A stretch of 64,000 nucleotides of DNA, taken from contig JAHEBQ010000014.1 of NCBI GenBank assembly GCA_024642205.1, positions 60,761 to 124,760 of the forward strand, read 5' to 3'. This document shows, piece by piece, positions 55,885 to 64,000 of this stretch. The stretch's first letter is position 1. The number at the start of each line of letters is the position of its first letter. The DNA is from Planctomycetaceae bacterium. GTDB lineage: Bacteria > Planctomycetota > Planctomycetia > Pirellulales > Pirellulaceae. The translations under genes and the position numbers were made by a program. The notes under the pieces were generated by a model. It was not told where the DNA came from. It did not search any database and saw only the letters and a list, made by a program, of their open reading frames with translations.

Positions 55885-57273
55885 CTATACCAGTAGCGAA
55901 GGTTCAAGCACGGTCATTTCTTTCCACCTGCCCTGTAAAAACCGAATCAAATAGACGACTCCCAACAGGCAAACCCAACCTGTCAGGCAAATCCACCACC
56001 AATTCACCTGGGCTTCGGCTGCGGGAAACAGCACCGAACCACAGATACCAACGAGCAGGAATAGGGTCGACGCAACGCTGGTCGCAACCACTGCGAATCT
56101 CGTATCGCCGGCCCCTTTGATCGCATTGACAAACACAATCTGAACAGCATCGAACAAAGAGTAGATTGCCACGTAACGCAGAAACGCAATGGTTAGCGTT
56201 TCAATTTCTGCAAAGTCATTGCCTTCGATCGAGTGAGCAATCAGAAACCACCCGGGAATCCCGACATAGGCGACGACGAAGGCAATGGTATACAACAGGG
56301 CGATCCATAGCGTGTTCCAGGTCGCCCGACTGGCCATGGCCGCATCTCCCTGGCCAATCTTTTGTCCGACAAGCGTGGCGCATGCCATCCCGATTCCGAA
56401 CACCGGGTAAAAGACCAGCATGTTGATGCTGAAGACAATGGCCGACGCCGCTGCCGCCGTTTCACTGATCTTGGCGATCGCGACCACAAAAAATGTAATG
56501 GCTAACCCTTCGATCAGGAACTGAATTCCATTGGGAATCCCAAAGGAAAGGAACCGTCTCATCAACTTCCAATCCAAACGATAACCGGATCGCGTTCCGA
56601 ACTGCTCGTACTTCGACTGCAAGAACAGGTATCCAAATATCGCAACTTTGATCCACATCGAAATCGAAGTTGCAATTCCTGCCCCCCAAATCCCCATTTC
56701 GGGGATGGGTCCCCAGCCGAAGATCAAGAGGAAATCGAGCATGACATTCAAGCCGGCACCGACGAAATTCACGACCATCACGACGTTCGTCTTACCGCGA
56801 CCGATGAAAAATGCACTAATGCCGGCATCGAGTATCAATGCGCCGGAGCCAAATGCCAACGCCAGAAAATACACGCCTTCCAATCGGGAAAGTTCGGTGC
56901 CATGTCCCAGCGCGAGGAACAGCTGTTCGCCAAAAACGCCAATGGCCAGGTAGACGGGAATGGATATTAAACCCATCCAGATTGATTGCCAGATAATCGC
57001 TCCGATGCGGCCATGTTGGTTCGCACCGAAATACTGGGCCACGAACGTGCTGCCATAACAGGCAATACCAAATGGCAGACTGGTCATCGTCCATGAAACC
57101 ACCCCTGCAGGAAGCGCGGCCGCAAGTGCATCTGTGGAATACCAACTCATGAACAATCGGTCGCAGAATTGCATCAGCGTAAAAGAAATCGTGGATGCAA
57201 TCAGCGGAAGTGCAATCGCCAGGATTTCGGCTGGTCCGCAGGTCTGGCCCCACCAAGTTTTCAATGAAACCAT
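55885..57273 (-). CDS. MATE family efflux transporter
   Basis: A 462-residue inner-membrane protein with about 12 hydrophobic helices in two similar halves, the MATE layout. The start has EILAIALPLIASTISFTLMQ, and helix 2 carries FCDRLFMSWYSTDALAAALP, the typical DRxF..xLG-like motif. MATE proteins export cationic drugs or metabolites using Na+ or H+. The Asp in the first half (D38 region) is present. The gene is downstream of rpmF but separated from it by a terminator. The substrate is unknown. Confidence 0.9.
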   Translation of the reverse strand: MVSLKTWWGQTCGPAEILAIALPLIASTISFTLMQFCDRLFMSWYSTDALAAALPAGVVSWTMTSLPFGIACYGSTFVAQYFGANQHGRIGAIIWQSIWMGLISIPVYLAIGVFGEQLFLALGHGTELSRLEGVYFLALAFGSGALILDAGISAFFIGRGKTNVVMVVNFVGAGLNVMLDFLLIFGWGPIPEMGIWGAGIATSISMWIKVAIFGYLFLQSKYEQFGTRSGYRLDWKLMRRFLSFGIPNGIQFLIEGLAITFFVVAIAKISETAAAASAIVFSINMLVFYPVFGIGMACATLVGQKIGQGDAAMASRATWNTLWIALLYTIAFVVAYVGIPGWFLIAHSIEGNDFAEIETLTIAFLRYVAIYSLFDAVQIVFVNAIKGAGDTRFAVVATSVASTLFLLVGICGSVLFPAAEAQVNWWWICLTGWVCLLGVVYLIRFLQGRWKEMTVLEPSLLV

Positions 57274-57390
57274 GCTTGTTCTTTGGCGAGATAAAGACGG
57301 AAGTGATTTTTATTCCGTGACAGAATTTAAACAGAATTGTTCGCAGTTTCTCACTGATGATGACGCCGCACCGTCAGCTGGCGGGATCTG

Positions 57391-57423
57391 TAAAAAAAGC
57401 CCTCTGAAATCATTCAGAAGGCT
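57391..57423 (-). terminator. rho-independent terminator after rpmF
   Basis: On the minus strand AGCCTTCTGAA pairs with TTCAGAGGGCT (one G-T pair) around a 4-base loop and is followed by seven T residues (57392-57398 as A on plus). It lies about 53 bases after the rpmF stop and ends that transcript before the MATE gene. Confidence 0.85.
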
Positions 57424-57475
57424 CGATGCGGTTCCGCAACCATCGGTCACATGCATGGACCGATCCAGGTTTCGA

Positions 57476-57667
57476 CTAAACGTCGATTTCATCTTTGGCG
57501 GGAGAAACAACTCGTCCCATATAATACCCGCATGTCGGGCAAACCACGTGAGTCGGAGTTGTGGTGCTGCATTTGGGGCAAAGTGTCAGTGGTCGGGCTT
57601 TCAACGCGTCGTTGGCGCGACGTTTGCCAGTCCGTGAATTTGAGTGTTTTCTTTTGGGAACAGCCAT
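57476..57667 (-). CDS. rpmF: 50S ribosomal protein L32
   Basis: A small ribosomal protein of the large subunit. The 63-residue protein has the L32 start MAVPKRKHSNSRTGKRRAND and the zinc-ribbon cysteines C-x2-C and C-x2-C (LCPKC; VCPTC), the Zn-binding form. The length is normal with a short acidic tail. In many bacteria it precedes plsX and fabH; here it stands alone, with its own terminator. Confidence 0.97.
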   Translation of the reverse strand: MAVPKRKHSNSRTGKRRANDALKARPLTLCPKCSTTTPTHVVCPTCGYYMGRVVSPAKDEIDV

Positions 57668-58451
57668 GATCTATACCTGAAGACGGATTTCTGAGTCATT
57701 TTTGCAATCCGGAATTTTAACGGTCAATCAGGCTTTCCTCAACGGCTGATTCTGGTTTTTCAGTCGAAAATATTGCGTTTTCATGAGGAAAGGGATCCAA
57801 TACAGGCCTGTCCCAACCGTATTCGGCACGAATAATGCCGGCCTGAAAGGCCCAATAAATCACCTTGTGGCATCGCCCCGGGAATTCGTTTATTGCGCCT
57901 GTCCCCAGCCACTCTCCTTCCCGACTGCTCTCGATTGACCTGTCACCGATCTCACCGCCTGTTCGCGCCCTCTGCCCCCGAACTCTCCAACTTGGCCTGT
58001 CCCCGAACTCTTCCCCGAACTTTCCGTCGGGCTGAGCTCCCAGGATGGGTTCCACCTCGAAACAGGGTTTCGCTTGGATTCGTCCGATAGCAAAGCGGCC
58101 AACCAAGCAATGGATCAGGCAGGCATACAGCTCAATCCTTCGTGTTTGGCGTAAGAACGATATACCAAGCGACATGATTTGCTGTCACGCCAGTTTCGCC
58201 ATTTTTCCTAGGCCTCCAATTGTCGGAATTCGATGTCAAACTTTACGGATTAGCAAAAGTCTGACGGTTGTCCGGCCGATAACTCATGTGTTGGTCCAAA
58301 GAAGGGTTAAACGCGTTTCAACGTGCGTTTGAATCATTGGAGGACAGAACCGGGGGGTTCGATGGTAAACCGAGTTTGTTTACCAAAACGTATTCGTAGC
58401 TTGCTGCGAGCTACGAAACGTTTTTTTCGAACACACATCAGGATATTTCCG
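57668..58451. repeat. 784-base region with degenerate short repeats, no clear gene
   Basis: Between rpmF and the TolC-like gene. The segment 57890-58030 holds several variants of CCTGTCCCC and CCCCGAACTCTCC (near 57898, 57940, 57959, 57974, 57994 and 58009), spaced irregularly by 15-44 bases. These resemble short interspersed repeats of the REP type. A 152-codon frame on the minus strand (57717-58175) runs through them. Its C-terminal half (CHKVIYWAFQAG and HENAIFSTEK) looks protein-like but fits no family I know, so it may be a gene remnant. The promoters of rpmF and the TolC-like gene should be here too. Confidence 0.35.
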
Positions 58452-61001
58452 ATGAGATTCACCCCCTCGAAAATCTTGGCCTGCACCGTTTGCCTGGTAT
58501 TTGCTGTATCGGGATGTTCTCCGACCAAACCGTTGTACCTCAACGACGTCGGAGATCTGTCTCACTACATTGAACAGGCAACAAAAATCGAATATCCGGA
58601 CGTCGAATATCCGACGTTGGACGAGGTGACCCAGGCCCACCGACCGATGACCGTGATCGATCCGGATTTCAATTCCTTTCAGGACATGACGCTTGAGGAC
58701 GCCGTATCGATTGCACTTTCCAATACGAAAGTCATTCGCGGTTATGGTACGCCCGGACTCCAGTCGACACGGATATCTCCGGGGCAAGACGGACTGGCTA
58801 ATGGCCCGAATGCGGCAACCACCACCTACGACGTGGCGATTCGTGAAAGCGAGCCGGGTTTCCTGGGAACACCGGGACAGATATCCAGTCCATCAAACCT
58901 GACGACCAACGGTGGTCTGGACGGCAACCAGGGAGTGGAGGCCGCGTTGGCCGACTTCGACGCTCAGCTGACAGGAAGTGTCACGTACGCAAAATCGGAT
59001 GAGCCACGCAATAGTGTCATCACCAGTCCACTCAATAGTCCCGTCTTCCAGCAGGACCAGGTGACATGGCAATCCCAAATCTCGAAGAAATCTGCCAACG
59101 GGACGCAGATCTTCTTCCGGAACATTAACCAGTATACGTCAAATAACAATCCAATCACCCCGAACGGCCTGCAGGTCCTCGACAGCTTTTACCGGGCGAG
59201 TTTCGAAGCCGAGGTTCGTCAGCCGTTACTCCGCGGACGGGGGACGTTTATCAATCGCATGCCGGTAGTCATTTCGCGAATCGGAACGGATCAGCAGATC
59301 GCGAACCTGGATGCTGCGTTGCAGAACAAAGTCACCAACGTGGAGATTCGATACTGGGATCTTTACTGTGCCTATCGAAATTTTGAAGCCGCCAAAACTG
59401 GACGGAAAGCCGCGTTGGAGACATGGCGGATCGTCAAGGACCAGTTTGACGAAGGCGCGGAAGTCAATATCCAACAAGTGGCCCAGGCGAGCGGGCAGTA
59501 TCATTTCTTTGACTCACAAGTCATCGACACGTACAACAACGTGCTTAACGCCGAAGGGCAATTGCGATACCTGTTGGGATGGGCATCCACCGATGGAAGG
59601 TTTCTGCGACCAATCGACGAACCCGTGATGGCACCGGTCGAATTCGACTGGACGACTTCCCTTTGTGAAGCGCTGACGTATCGCCCCGAACTTCGCCAGG
59701 AACGCTGGGAAGTCAAAAAGAAAGAACTTGCGCTGGCGTATTCGAAAAACGGTTTGCTTCCCGAGTTGAATGTCTCCATGCTTTACCGCTGGCTGGGGTT
59801 GGGAAACAAATACGGAACCAGCGGTAATAGCCAGGATTTCCCGAGTGCAGACAGTGCGGCTCTGAATGAACTGTATGGAGGCAATTTTCAGGAACTTCAG
59901 TTGGGTGGAACATTCGCGATGCCGATTGGTTTCCGTCGTGAGCTGGCGAATGTACGAAATGCCCAGTTAAAACTGGCTCGCGAGCTAGCCCGGGTTGAAG
60001 ACATGGAGTTGGATATTACCAAAGAGCTGAGCGAGTCCATGAGAGCGCTGGCGGCCAATCAAATGGTCATGCAGGCTTCCTTCAATCAGTGGAAAGACAC
60101 GACGATTGAAGAAGAGCACTTCAAACGCCTGGAAGACGCCGGTGTCGAAACACTGGACGTCGCATTGGAAGCCCAGCGTCGACGGGCTCAGGCGGAAGTT
60201 TCCTTCTACACTGCACTTTGCGAATACAACAAGGCGATCGCCCTGACACATCGGCGTAAAGGTACGATACTTCCCTATTGCGGAGTTCAATTGGCTGAAG
60301 GCCCCTGGCCCGGCAAAGCATACGACGATGCCCAGGAGCACGCGCGACGACGTGGAGCCAGCCGCCAGATCAATTACGGTTGGTCGCGGCCGGAAGTCAT
60401 CAGTCGCGGCGAAAACTCGCCTTCCGCCAACAACATTGGAACCATTTCCGGTACCTATGCGAACCCGGCAATGCAAAACGAGACCGGCGAGACCTACGAC
60501 GTGGCACCGATTGGCGAAATCATTGACGGAATTCCCGTCGAAGCGACGCCGATCAAAGGCGTGATTCCTTTCAACGGACAGACCGTGCCCTATTATGAGG
60601 CTCCGGGAGCGATCCCAACGCCAGCAACTCATGGAGCCAGGATCCTTGCACCAGGTGCTTCGACGGTTCGTCAGGTCGACTATGTCGAAAACGCTCCGGA
60701 TTCAAGTTCAACACAATTGTTGACAGGTTCGCACAATGATCCTTCCACGGTGACGCCGGTTGCGATTCAAAGAGCAACCGTCGAACCTGCCCTGTCGACG
60801 CGTCCGAAACGCGACACGTCGCCAATGCCAACGCAACGTTTGAAAGCCAAGACGCCCCTGACCGAATCTCAAGTCACTGAAATTCGGTCTTCCGATACGA
60901 ACGCTGTCCTGCGAACAGGCAATCTGCAGTGGGAAAAGCTGGGGTTGGAACGCCCCGAGCCATCGGTTGGCCGGACGACCGCTCGAATCAAAACAAACTG
61001 A
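58452..61001 (+). CDS. TolC-like outer membrane lipoprotein
   Basis: The frame extends upstream to 58323, but the ATG at 58452 gives a proper lipoprotein signal ending in VSGC (Cys 22), so I use it, for 849 residues. Residues about 260-620 are the outer membrane efflux (OEP/TolC) fold: two repeats of long helices and beta strands, with FRRELANVRNAQLKLARELARVEDMEL and YNKAIALTHRR as typical segments (quoted in parts: RNAQLKLARELARVE). The last ~200 residues are Pro/Thr-rich and probably disordered. It should form a trimeric outer-membrane channel. The pump and periplasmic adaptor genes are not adjacent. Confidence 0.88.
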   Translation: MRFTPSKILACTVCLVFAVSGCSPTKPLYLNDVGDLSHYIEQATKIEYPDVEYPTLDEVTQAHRPMTVIDPDFNSFQDMTLEDAVSIALSNTKVIRGYGTPGLQSTRISPGQDGLANGPNAATTTYDVAIRESEPGFLGTPGQISSPSNLTTNGGLDGNQGVEAALADFDAQLTGSVTYAKSDEPRNSVITSPLNSPVFQQDQVTWQSQISKKSANGTQIFFRNINQYTSNNNPITPNGLQVLDSFYRASFEAEVRQPLLRGRGTFINRMPVVISRIGTDQQIANLDAALQNKVTNVEIRYWDLYCAYRNFEAAKTGRKAALETWRIVKDQFDEGAEVNIQQVAQASGQYHFFDSQVIDTYNNVLNAEGQLRYLLGWASTDGRFLRPIDEPVMAPVEFDWTTSLCEALTYRPELRQERWEVKKKELALAYSKNGLLPELNVSMLYRWLGLGNKYGTSGNSQDFPSADSAALNELYGGNFQELQLGGTFAMPIGFRRELANVRNAQLKLARELARVEDMELDITKELSESMRALAANQMVMQASFNQWKDTTIEEEHFKRLEDAGVETLDVALEAQRRRAQAEVSFYTALCEYNKAIALTHRRKGTILPYCGVQLAEGPWPGKAYDDAQEHARRRGASRQINYGWSRPEVISRGENSPSANNIGTISGTYANPAMQNETGETYDVAPIGEIIDGIPVEATPIKGVIPFNGQTVPYYEAPGAIPTPATHGARILAPGASTVRQVDYVENAPDSSSTQLLTGSHNDPSTVTPVAIQRATVEPALSTRPKRDTSPMPTQRLKAKTPLTESQVTEIRSSDTNAVLRTGNLQWEKLGLERPEPSVGRTTARIKTN

Positions 61002-61059
61002 TCACGTGCCGTCAATCAACTCACACCCAATTTGGACCTCTCGTTACAAAGGTCGTCCC

Positions 61060-61467
61060 ATGAAACGCTGGATCGTATTGCTCACCATTTTCACTGCAAC
61101 ACTCAGCACGTTTGGCTGCAGCATGTGCTGCGGTCCCCACGATTATGACTATTCCAATTTTGGTGGCAAACACCAACGTGTCGATCCGAGGTATGGGCGT
61201 GTCGGTTCCATCTTTTCAGATCCTAATGCAAGTTTTGTCGGTGATAGTGCTGATTCAAATCTGGAACCCCAACCCGATCCACGCAGCAATTCCGATCGTG
61301 AGTCGGATCGGATCAAGCGTGAATTTGACGACGAACTCGAGTTGATTGATCCGATCCGGGACTCGCAGCCCGGGCTGGAGAAGTTACCCGATCCCAACGG
61401 GGACGAATCCACTGCCTCGCGATTCTGGAAACCCCGCCCACTCCGTTCGGGGCAGTCCTGGCGATAG
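61060..61467 (+). CDS. small lipoprotein downstream of the TolC-like gene
   Basis: A frame is open from 60967 and overlaps the TolC-like gene, but the ATG at 61060 begins a lipoprotein signal (MKRWIVLLTIFTATLS ending in FGC, Cys 20) and leaves a 58-base gap. The mature part of about 115 residues is hydrophilic and acidic, with Cys-Cys near the start (CSMCCGPHD). The rest is rich in Asp, Ser and Pro and has no recognised fold. It is probably co-transcribed with the TolC-like gene and may be an envelope accessory. Function unknown. Confidence 0.6.
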   Translation: MKRWIVLLTIFTATLSTFGCSMCCGPHDYDYSNFGGKHQRVDPRYGRVGSIFSDPNASFVGDSADSNLEPQPDPRSNSDRESDRIKREFDDELELIDPIRDSQPGLEKLPDPNGDESTASRFWKPRPLRSGQSWR

Positions 61468-61634
61468 GAAATCCGCAGCCAGGCGATCATCATCGTCGAA
61501 TCGATCTCGTCATTCGTGACTGTCGCGATCGCCCTCAATCCGCGATGCACAGAGATTTTGAATGGTGTATTTCGTGTTCACGAACGCGACTACGGACCAG
61601 GTCGATCGAAACGCAACTGATCGGATCGCCACAG

Positions 61635-62039
61635 TCAGTTGTCTTCAGGGTTGACACTCCGCGAAAACCGGTCGGATTTCCATTTTATTTGGTTTCTGAG
61701 TCCCATCTCCGGAAAGCAGTCGCTCGTTGCAGCGACGGGAAATCCACCATCTTCGGTGAAATGGCGTACGATAATGGTCGGCGACCGGTCCCGATGTTTC
61801 CGTTCGAAAAACTGAAAATTCTCTCGAACTTCTTCTAGCAGCAGCATCCATCGTTGGTCCTTGATTGTCGAGGCGATTCCGGGGTATATTGTCGGTCTTC
61901 GGAGATTTGGCTGGTAGATTTCGATTTCTACCGGTTGCACGGTGACAGGCCACATGAGAAAAATGGCAAGTCCAAGGAAGAATTCGCTTGAGGTCCAGCC
62001 GGTTTGTATCAAGGGATTCCGAGTCACGGAATTGATCAA
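61635..62039 (-). CDS. possible small membrane-anchored protein
   Basis: A 134-codon frame with a hydrophobic stretch near residues 19-33 (FFLGLAIFLMWPVTV), followed by a hydrophilic helical part (RWMLLLEEVRENFQFFERK). No family is recognised. A second minus-strand frame overlaps it almost completely, so one of the two must be a shadow. This one is preferred because of the membrane segment. The rest of 61468-62245 holds nothing else I can support and should contain the promoter of the next gene. Confidence 0.3.
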   Translation of the reverse strand: MINSVTRNPLIQTGWTSSEFFLGLAIFLMWPVTVQPVEIEIYQPNLRRPTIYPGIASTIKDQRWMLLLEEVRENFQFFERKHRDRSPTIIVRHFTEDGGFPVAATSDCFPEMGLRNQIKWKSDRFSRSVNPEDN

Positions 62040-62245
62040 GCAAAAAAACCGATTAATTGTGTTAACGAATTATCTTGGTCGCGGTTAATGTGGCTTGTTT
62101 TCGTAATCCGGAATTTCCGCGCAAGTTAATCGACCCCTTCGGGGAAAGTACTTTTCTTCGGTCCAGACATCATTGATGTTTCCGATCCAAGACGTCGGTC
62201 ATGGCATCGAATCGGTTTCATTCGAAATTTTTAGAGGCAAGAAAT

Positions 62246-63166
62246 ATGGGTAGGTTTACGGTATTGCGAATAGTGGTTCTGATCGCGGCGATCGGCTGTG
62301 GTTCGATTGTTTTGAGCAGCAATGTGTTATGTCAGGAAAAAGACGAATCCCTGGTTGCCGATGTCCGGGCTGAATCGGACAAACTGACCGAAGCGTTCAA
62401 TGCAGGAAAAGCAGCGGACGTCGCCGCAGCGTTCCTGGCGGAAGGTGAATTGATTGATGAAGAAGGAACGGTTTATCAGGGGCCAAAGGAAATCGAGTCG
62501 TTGTTGACAAGTTTCTTTGAAAAATTCCCCGGGTCGCAAATGGCAAATGAGATTGAGTCCGTGCGATTGGTCGGGCCCGTGGCGATTCAGGAAGGGACTC
62601 GTGTCTTTACCGCAAAAGATGGCACTGAGTCGCGGATTCGCTACATTTCGGTACTTTCCAAAACGGCTGCCGGTTGGAAGATCGCTTCCGTTCGCGATTT
62701 TGCGGATGAAACGCCGCCAACATCGGGCGAAATGCTTCAGTCGCTGGATTGGATTGTCGGTAAATGGCTGAATGAAGGTTCCGATGCGCGAGTTGAAATC
62801 GAGTATCGCTGGTCGGAAGACAAGAACTTCATTTTGGGTGAATTTTCGGTGAAGCGTGGCGAGCAGTTCGTAATGAAGAGTTCGCAGCGTATCGGCTGGG
62901 ATCCCCTGTTTGGTCAGCCAAGGTCCTGGATTTTTGATTCGGATGGCGGATACGGGGAAGCGCTTTGGAGCCAGGTCGATGATACCTGGATTGTGAGGTC
63001 GTCTGCCGTGCTGCCCGATGGAATGACCGGATCAGCAATCGTATCGATTTCACCTGGTGAAAACGGCCGTTTTGTCATGACGGGAACCAATCGCCATGTG
63101 GGGGGTGCACTTGAGGATGACTATGAGATCACAGTGGTAAAACAACCTCCGACAGCTGGAAAATAA
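62246..63166 (+). CDS. exported NTF2-like (SnoaL/DUF4440-type) protein
   Basis: The frame opens at 62201, but the ATG at 62246 gives a signal peptide (VLRIVVLIAAIGCGSIVLSS) and I take it as the start, for 306 residues. Residues about 30-155 are a SnoaL/DUF4440 domain (SDKLTEAFNAGKAADVAAAF, SLLTSFFEKFPG). Residues about 170-300 resemble a second, lipocalin- or NTF2-like beta-rich region (LDWIVGKWLNEG, EIEYRWSEDKNFILGEF). Family members are enzymes or ligand-binding proteins of diverse type. No function can be assigned. The next gene follows after 25 bases. Confidence 0.8.
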   Translation: MGRFTVLRIVVLIAAIGCGSIVLSSNVLCQEKDESLVADVRAESDKLTEAFNAGKAADVAAAFLAEGELIDEEGTVYQGPKEIESLLTSFFEKFPGSQMANEIESVRLVGPVAIQEGTRVFTAKDGTESRIRYISVLSKTAAGWKIASVRDFADETPPTSGEMLQSLDWIVGKWLNEGSDARVEIEYRWSEDKNFILGEFSVKRGEQFVMKSSQRIGWDPLFGQPRSWIFDSDGGYGEALWSQVDDTWIVRSSAVLPDGMTGSAIVSISPGENGRFVMTGTNRHVGGALEDDYEITVVKQPPTAGK

Positions 63167-63191
63167 CCCGGAATTATCAGGAATTCAAACG

Positions 63192-64000
63192 ATGAACGAT
63201 TGCAGTTTTTTTCGTAATTCAACGACCGTGGTATTGGTTTTAGCGGTTGTTTTCTTGTGTTCAAACCAAGCCTACGCACAAAAGGGAAAGAGTCGAGGAG
63301 GCGCAAAGCCTTCGTTAGGGAAAGTGGGCGGAAGTGGAGCTCGACCCAGCGCCCGTCCAAGTGCTTCCCGGACCAAGCCAAGTCGTCCCAACGTTTCTCG
63401 TCCCACTGCTTCGCGACCGTCGTTTGCCAATGCCAATACGCGACCATCGGCGAAAAAGCCGAGCGTTGGTGCCGCAGGTGGAAAGACCTTCGGCGGTGGA
63501 CGCCCCAGTCTGGGCGGCGCCGGCGGGCGACCTAACGTGTCGCGTCCCTCAACACCGAATATTGGTAATCAGAGACCAAATGTCGGTAATCAGCCTGGTG
63601 GCAATAAACCCAAACTTCCAACAAAACAAAACCGGCCGAGTTTTAAACCGCCAAGTTCTTTGAAACCCACCAGTCGCCCGTCGACCGGAATCGGCCAAAC
63701 ACAACCCTCCACACGACCATCATTGCCAGGCAACAACAATCGGCCGAATATTGGCAATCGGCCAGGCAGCGGCAGTAATCGTCCGGGCAAAACCAAGCCT
63801 TCATTTGGAAACGTTGATCGTCCGACCAAGTTGCCCGCTGATTTGGGTCGCCCTGGATCCGGCAATCGACCTGGCATCGGCAGCGGCAATCGGCCAACGA
63901 CATTACCGGGAACTTCTGATCGACCTGGCAACGGGGGCGGAGATGGTAACCGGCCTGGTATCGGTGGCGGTAATCGACCTGGCAACGGGGGCGGAGATGG
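63192..64000 (+). CDS. exported low-complexity Gly/Arg/Pro/Asn-rich protein, 3' end outside the window
   Basis: This frame begins with the ATG at 63192 and stays open to the last base, so it is truncated by the window edge. It has a signal peptide (TTVVLVLAVVFLCSNQAYA, then Gln). The ~240 following residues are Arg/Pro/Ser-rich, then dominated by a short repeated unit of the form N-R-P-G with Gly runs (GNRPGIG, GNRPGNGGG). Near the end a 26-base repeat (CGACCTGGCAACGGGGGCGG and 6 more bases) occurs twice. Planctomycetes have conserved exported proteins of this type; a surface or matrix role is inferred only. It lies 25 bases after the NTF2-like gene. Confidence 0.8.
   Translation, partial: MNDCSFFRNSTTVVLVLAVVFLCSNQAYAQKGKSRGGAKPSLGKVGGSGARPSARPSASRTKPSRPNVSRPTASRPSFANANTRPSAKKPSVGAAGGKTFGGGRPSLGGAGGRPNVSRPSTPNIGNQRPNVGNQPGGNKPKLPTKQNRPSFKPPSSLKPTSRPSTGIGQTQPSTRPSLPGNNNRPNIGNRPGSGSNRPGKTKPSFGNVDRPTKLPADLGRPGSGNRPGIGSGNRPTTLPGTSDRPGNGGGDGNRPGIGGGNRPGNGGGD

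Noticed and set aside
57476..57667. rpmF-plsX-fabH fatty-acid operon
   Set aside because: Only rpmF is present. A strong terminator follows, and the downstream gene is a MATE transporter.

Overview
The window looks like a chromosomal segment of a planctomycete, probably of the Pirellulaceae or Blastopirellula type. The markers are a DUF1549/DUF1553 cytochrome next to a DUF1501 protein, two formylglycine-type sulfatases, a DUF1559 prepilin-like protein, a large multi-CxxCH DUF6797-like protein, and a repeat-only secretin_N protein. Base composition and gene style are even throughout. I see no insertion sequence, phage, CRISPR array, rRNA or tRNA, so this reads as core chromosome rather than an island.

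Layout. 1-8 kb: the end of a BON protein, tsaD (minus), a secretin_N repeat protein, a Crp/Fnr regulator, an orphan zinc-finger membrane protein, a PH-domain membrane protein and nrdR. 8-16 kb: a 1178-residue protein that I think is a diphosphate-dependent PEP carboxykinase, then on the minus strand a moaC-polyprenyl synthase pair, an HTH-receiver regulator with a clear terminator, and an SGNH hydrolase-Dabb fusion. 16-24 kb: a small Cys-rich secreted protein, a DUF1559 pseudopilin-like protein, a eukaryote-type HisA, the five-CxxCH protein and an NTF2-like membrane protein.

24.5-34.6 kb is the most distinctive block. It is a co-directional chemosensory operon: CheY, small protein, CheW, MCP without a periplasmic domain, CheA-receiver hybrid, receiver-DUF4388 (PATAN) protein, FHA/coiled-coil protein, small coiled-coil protein and an unrecognised 238-residue protein. 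There is no cheR or cheB in it. Its composition resembles the cyanobacterial Pix/Tax systems that control type IV pili, and the FHA and downstream genes look like a lineage-specific extension.

34.6-49.2 kb: eno, a sulfatase, ribE, rsmA and a small membrane protein, followed by a minus-strand pair of a GalU-like protein with a degenerate nucleotide loop and a 1127-residue fusion of a GHMP (fucokinase-like) kinase with a UDPGP-type nucleotidyltransferase. Then come terC, hemL and a DUF3754 protein. 49.3-64 kb: the DUF1549/DUF1553-DUF1501 pair, a second sulfatase, a MATE transporter, rpmF with its terminator, a TolC-like lipoprotein followed by a small lipoprotein, an NTF2-like secreted protein, and a low-complexity secreted protein that runs off the end.

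All identifications were made by reading motifs. No database search was run. The strongest candidates for something little described are the chemosensory operon with its FHA extension, and the kinase-pyrophosphorylase fusion with its degenerate GalU-like partner.
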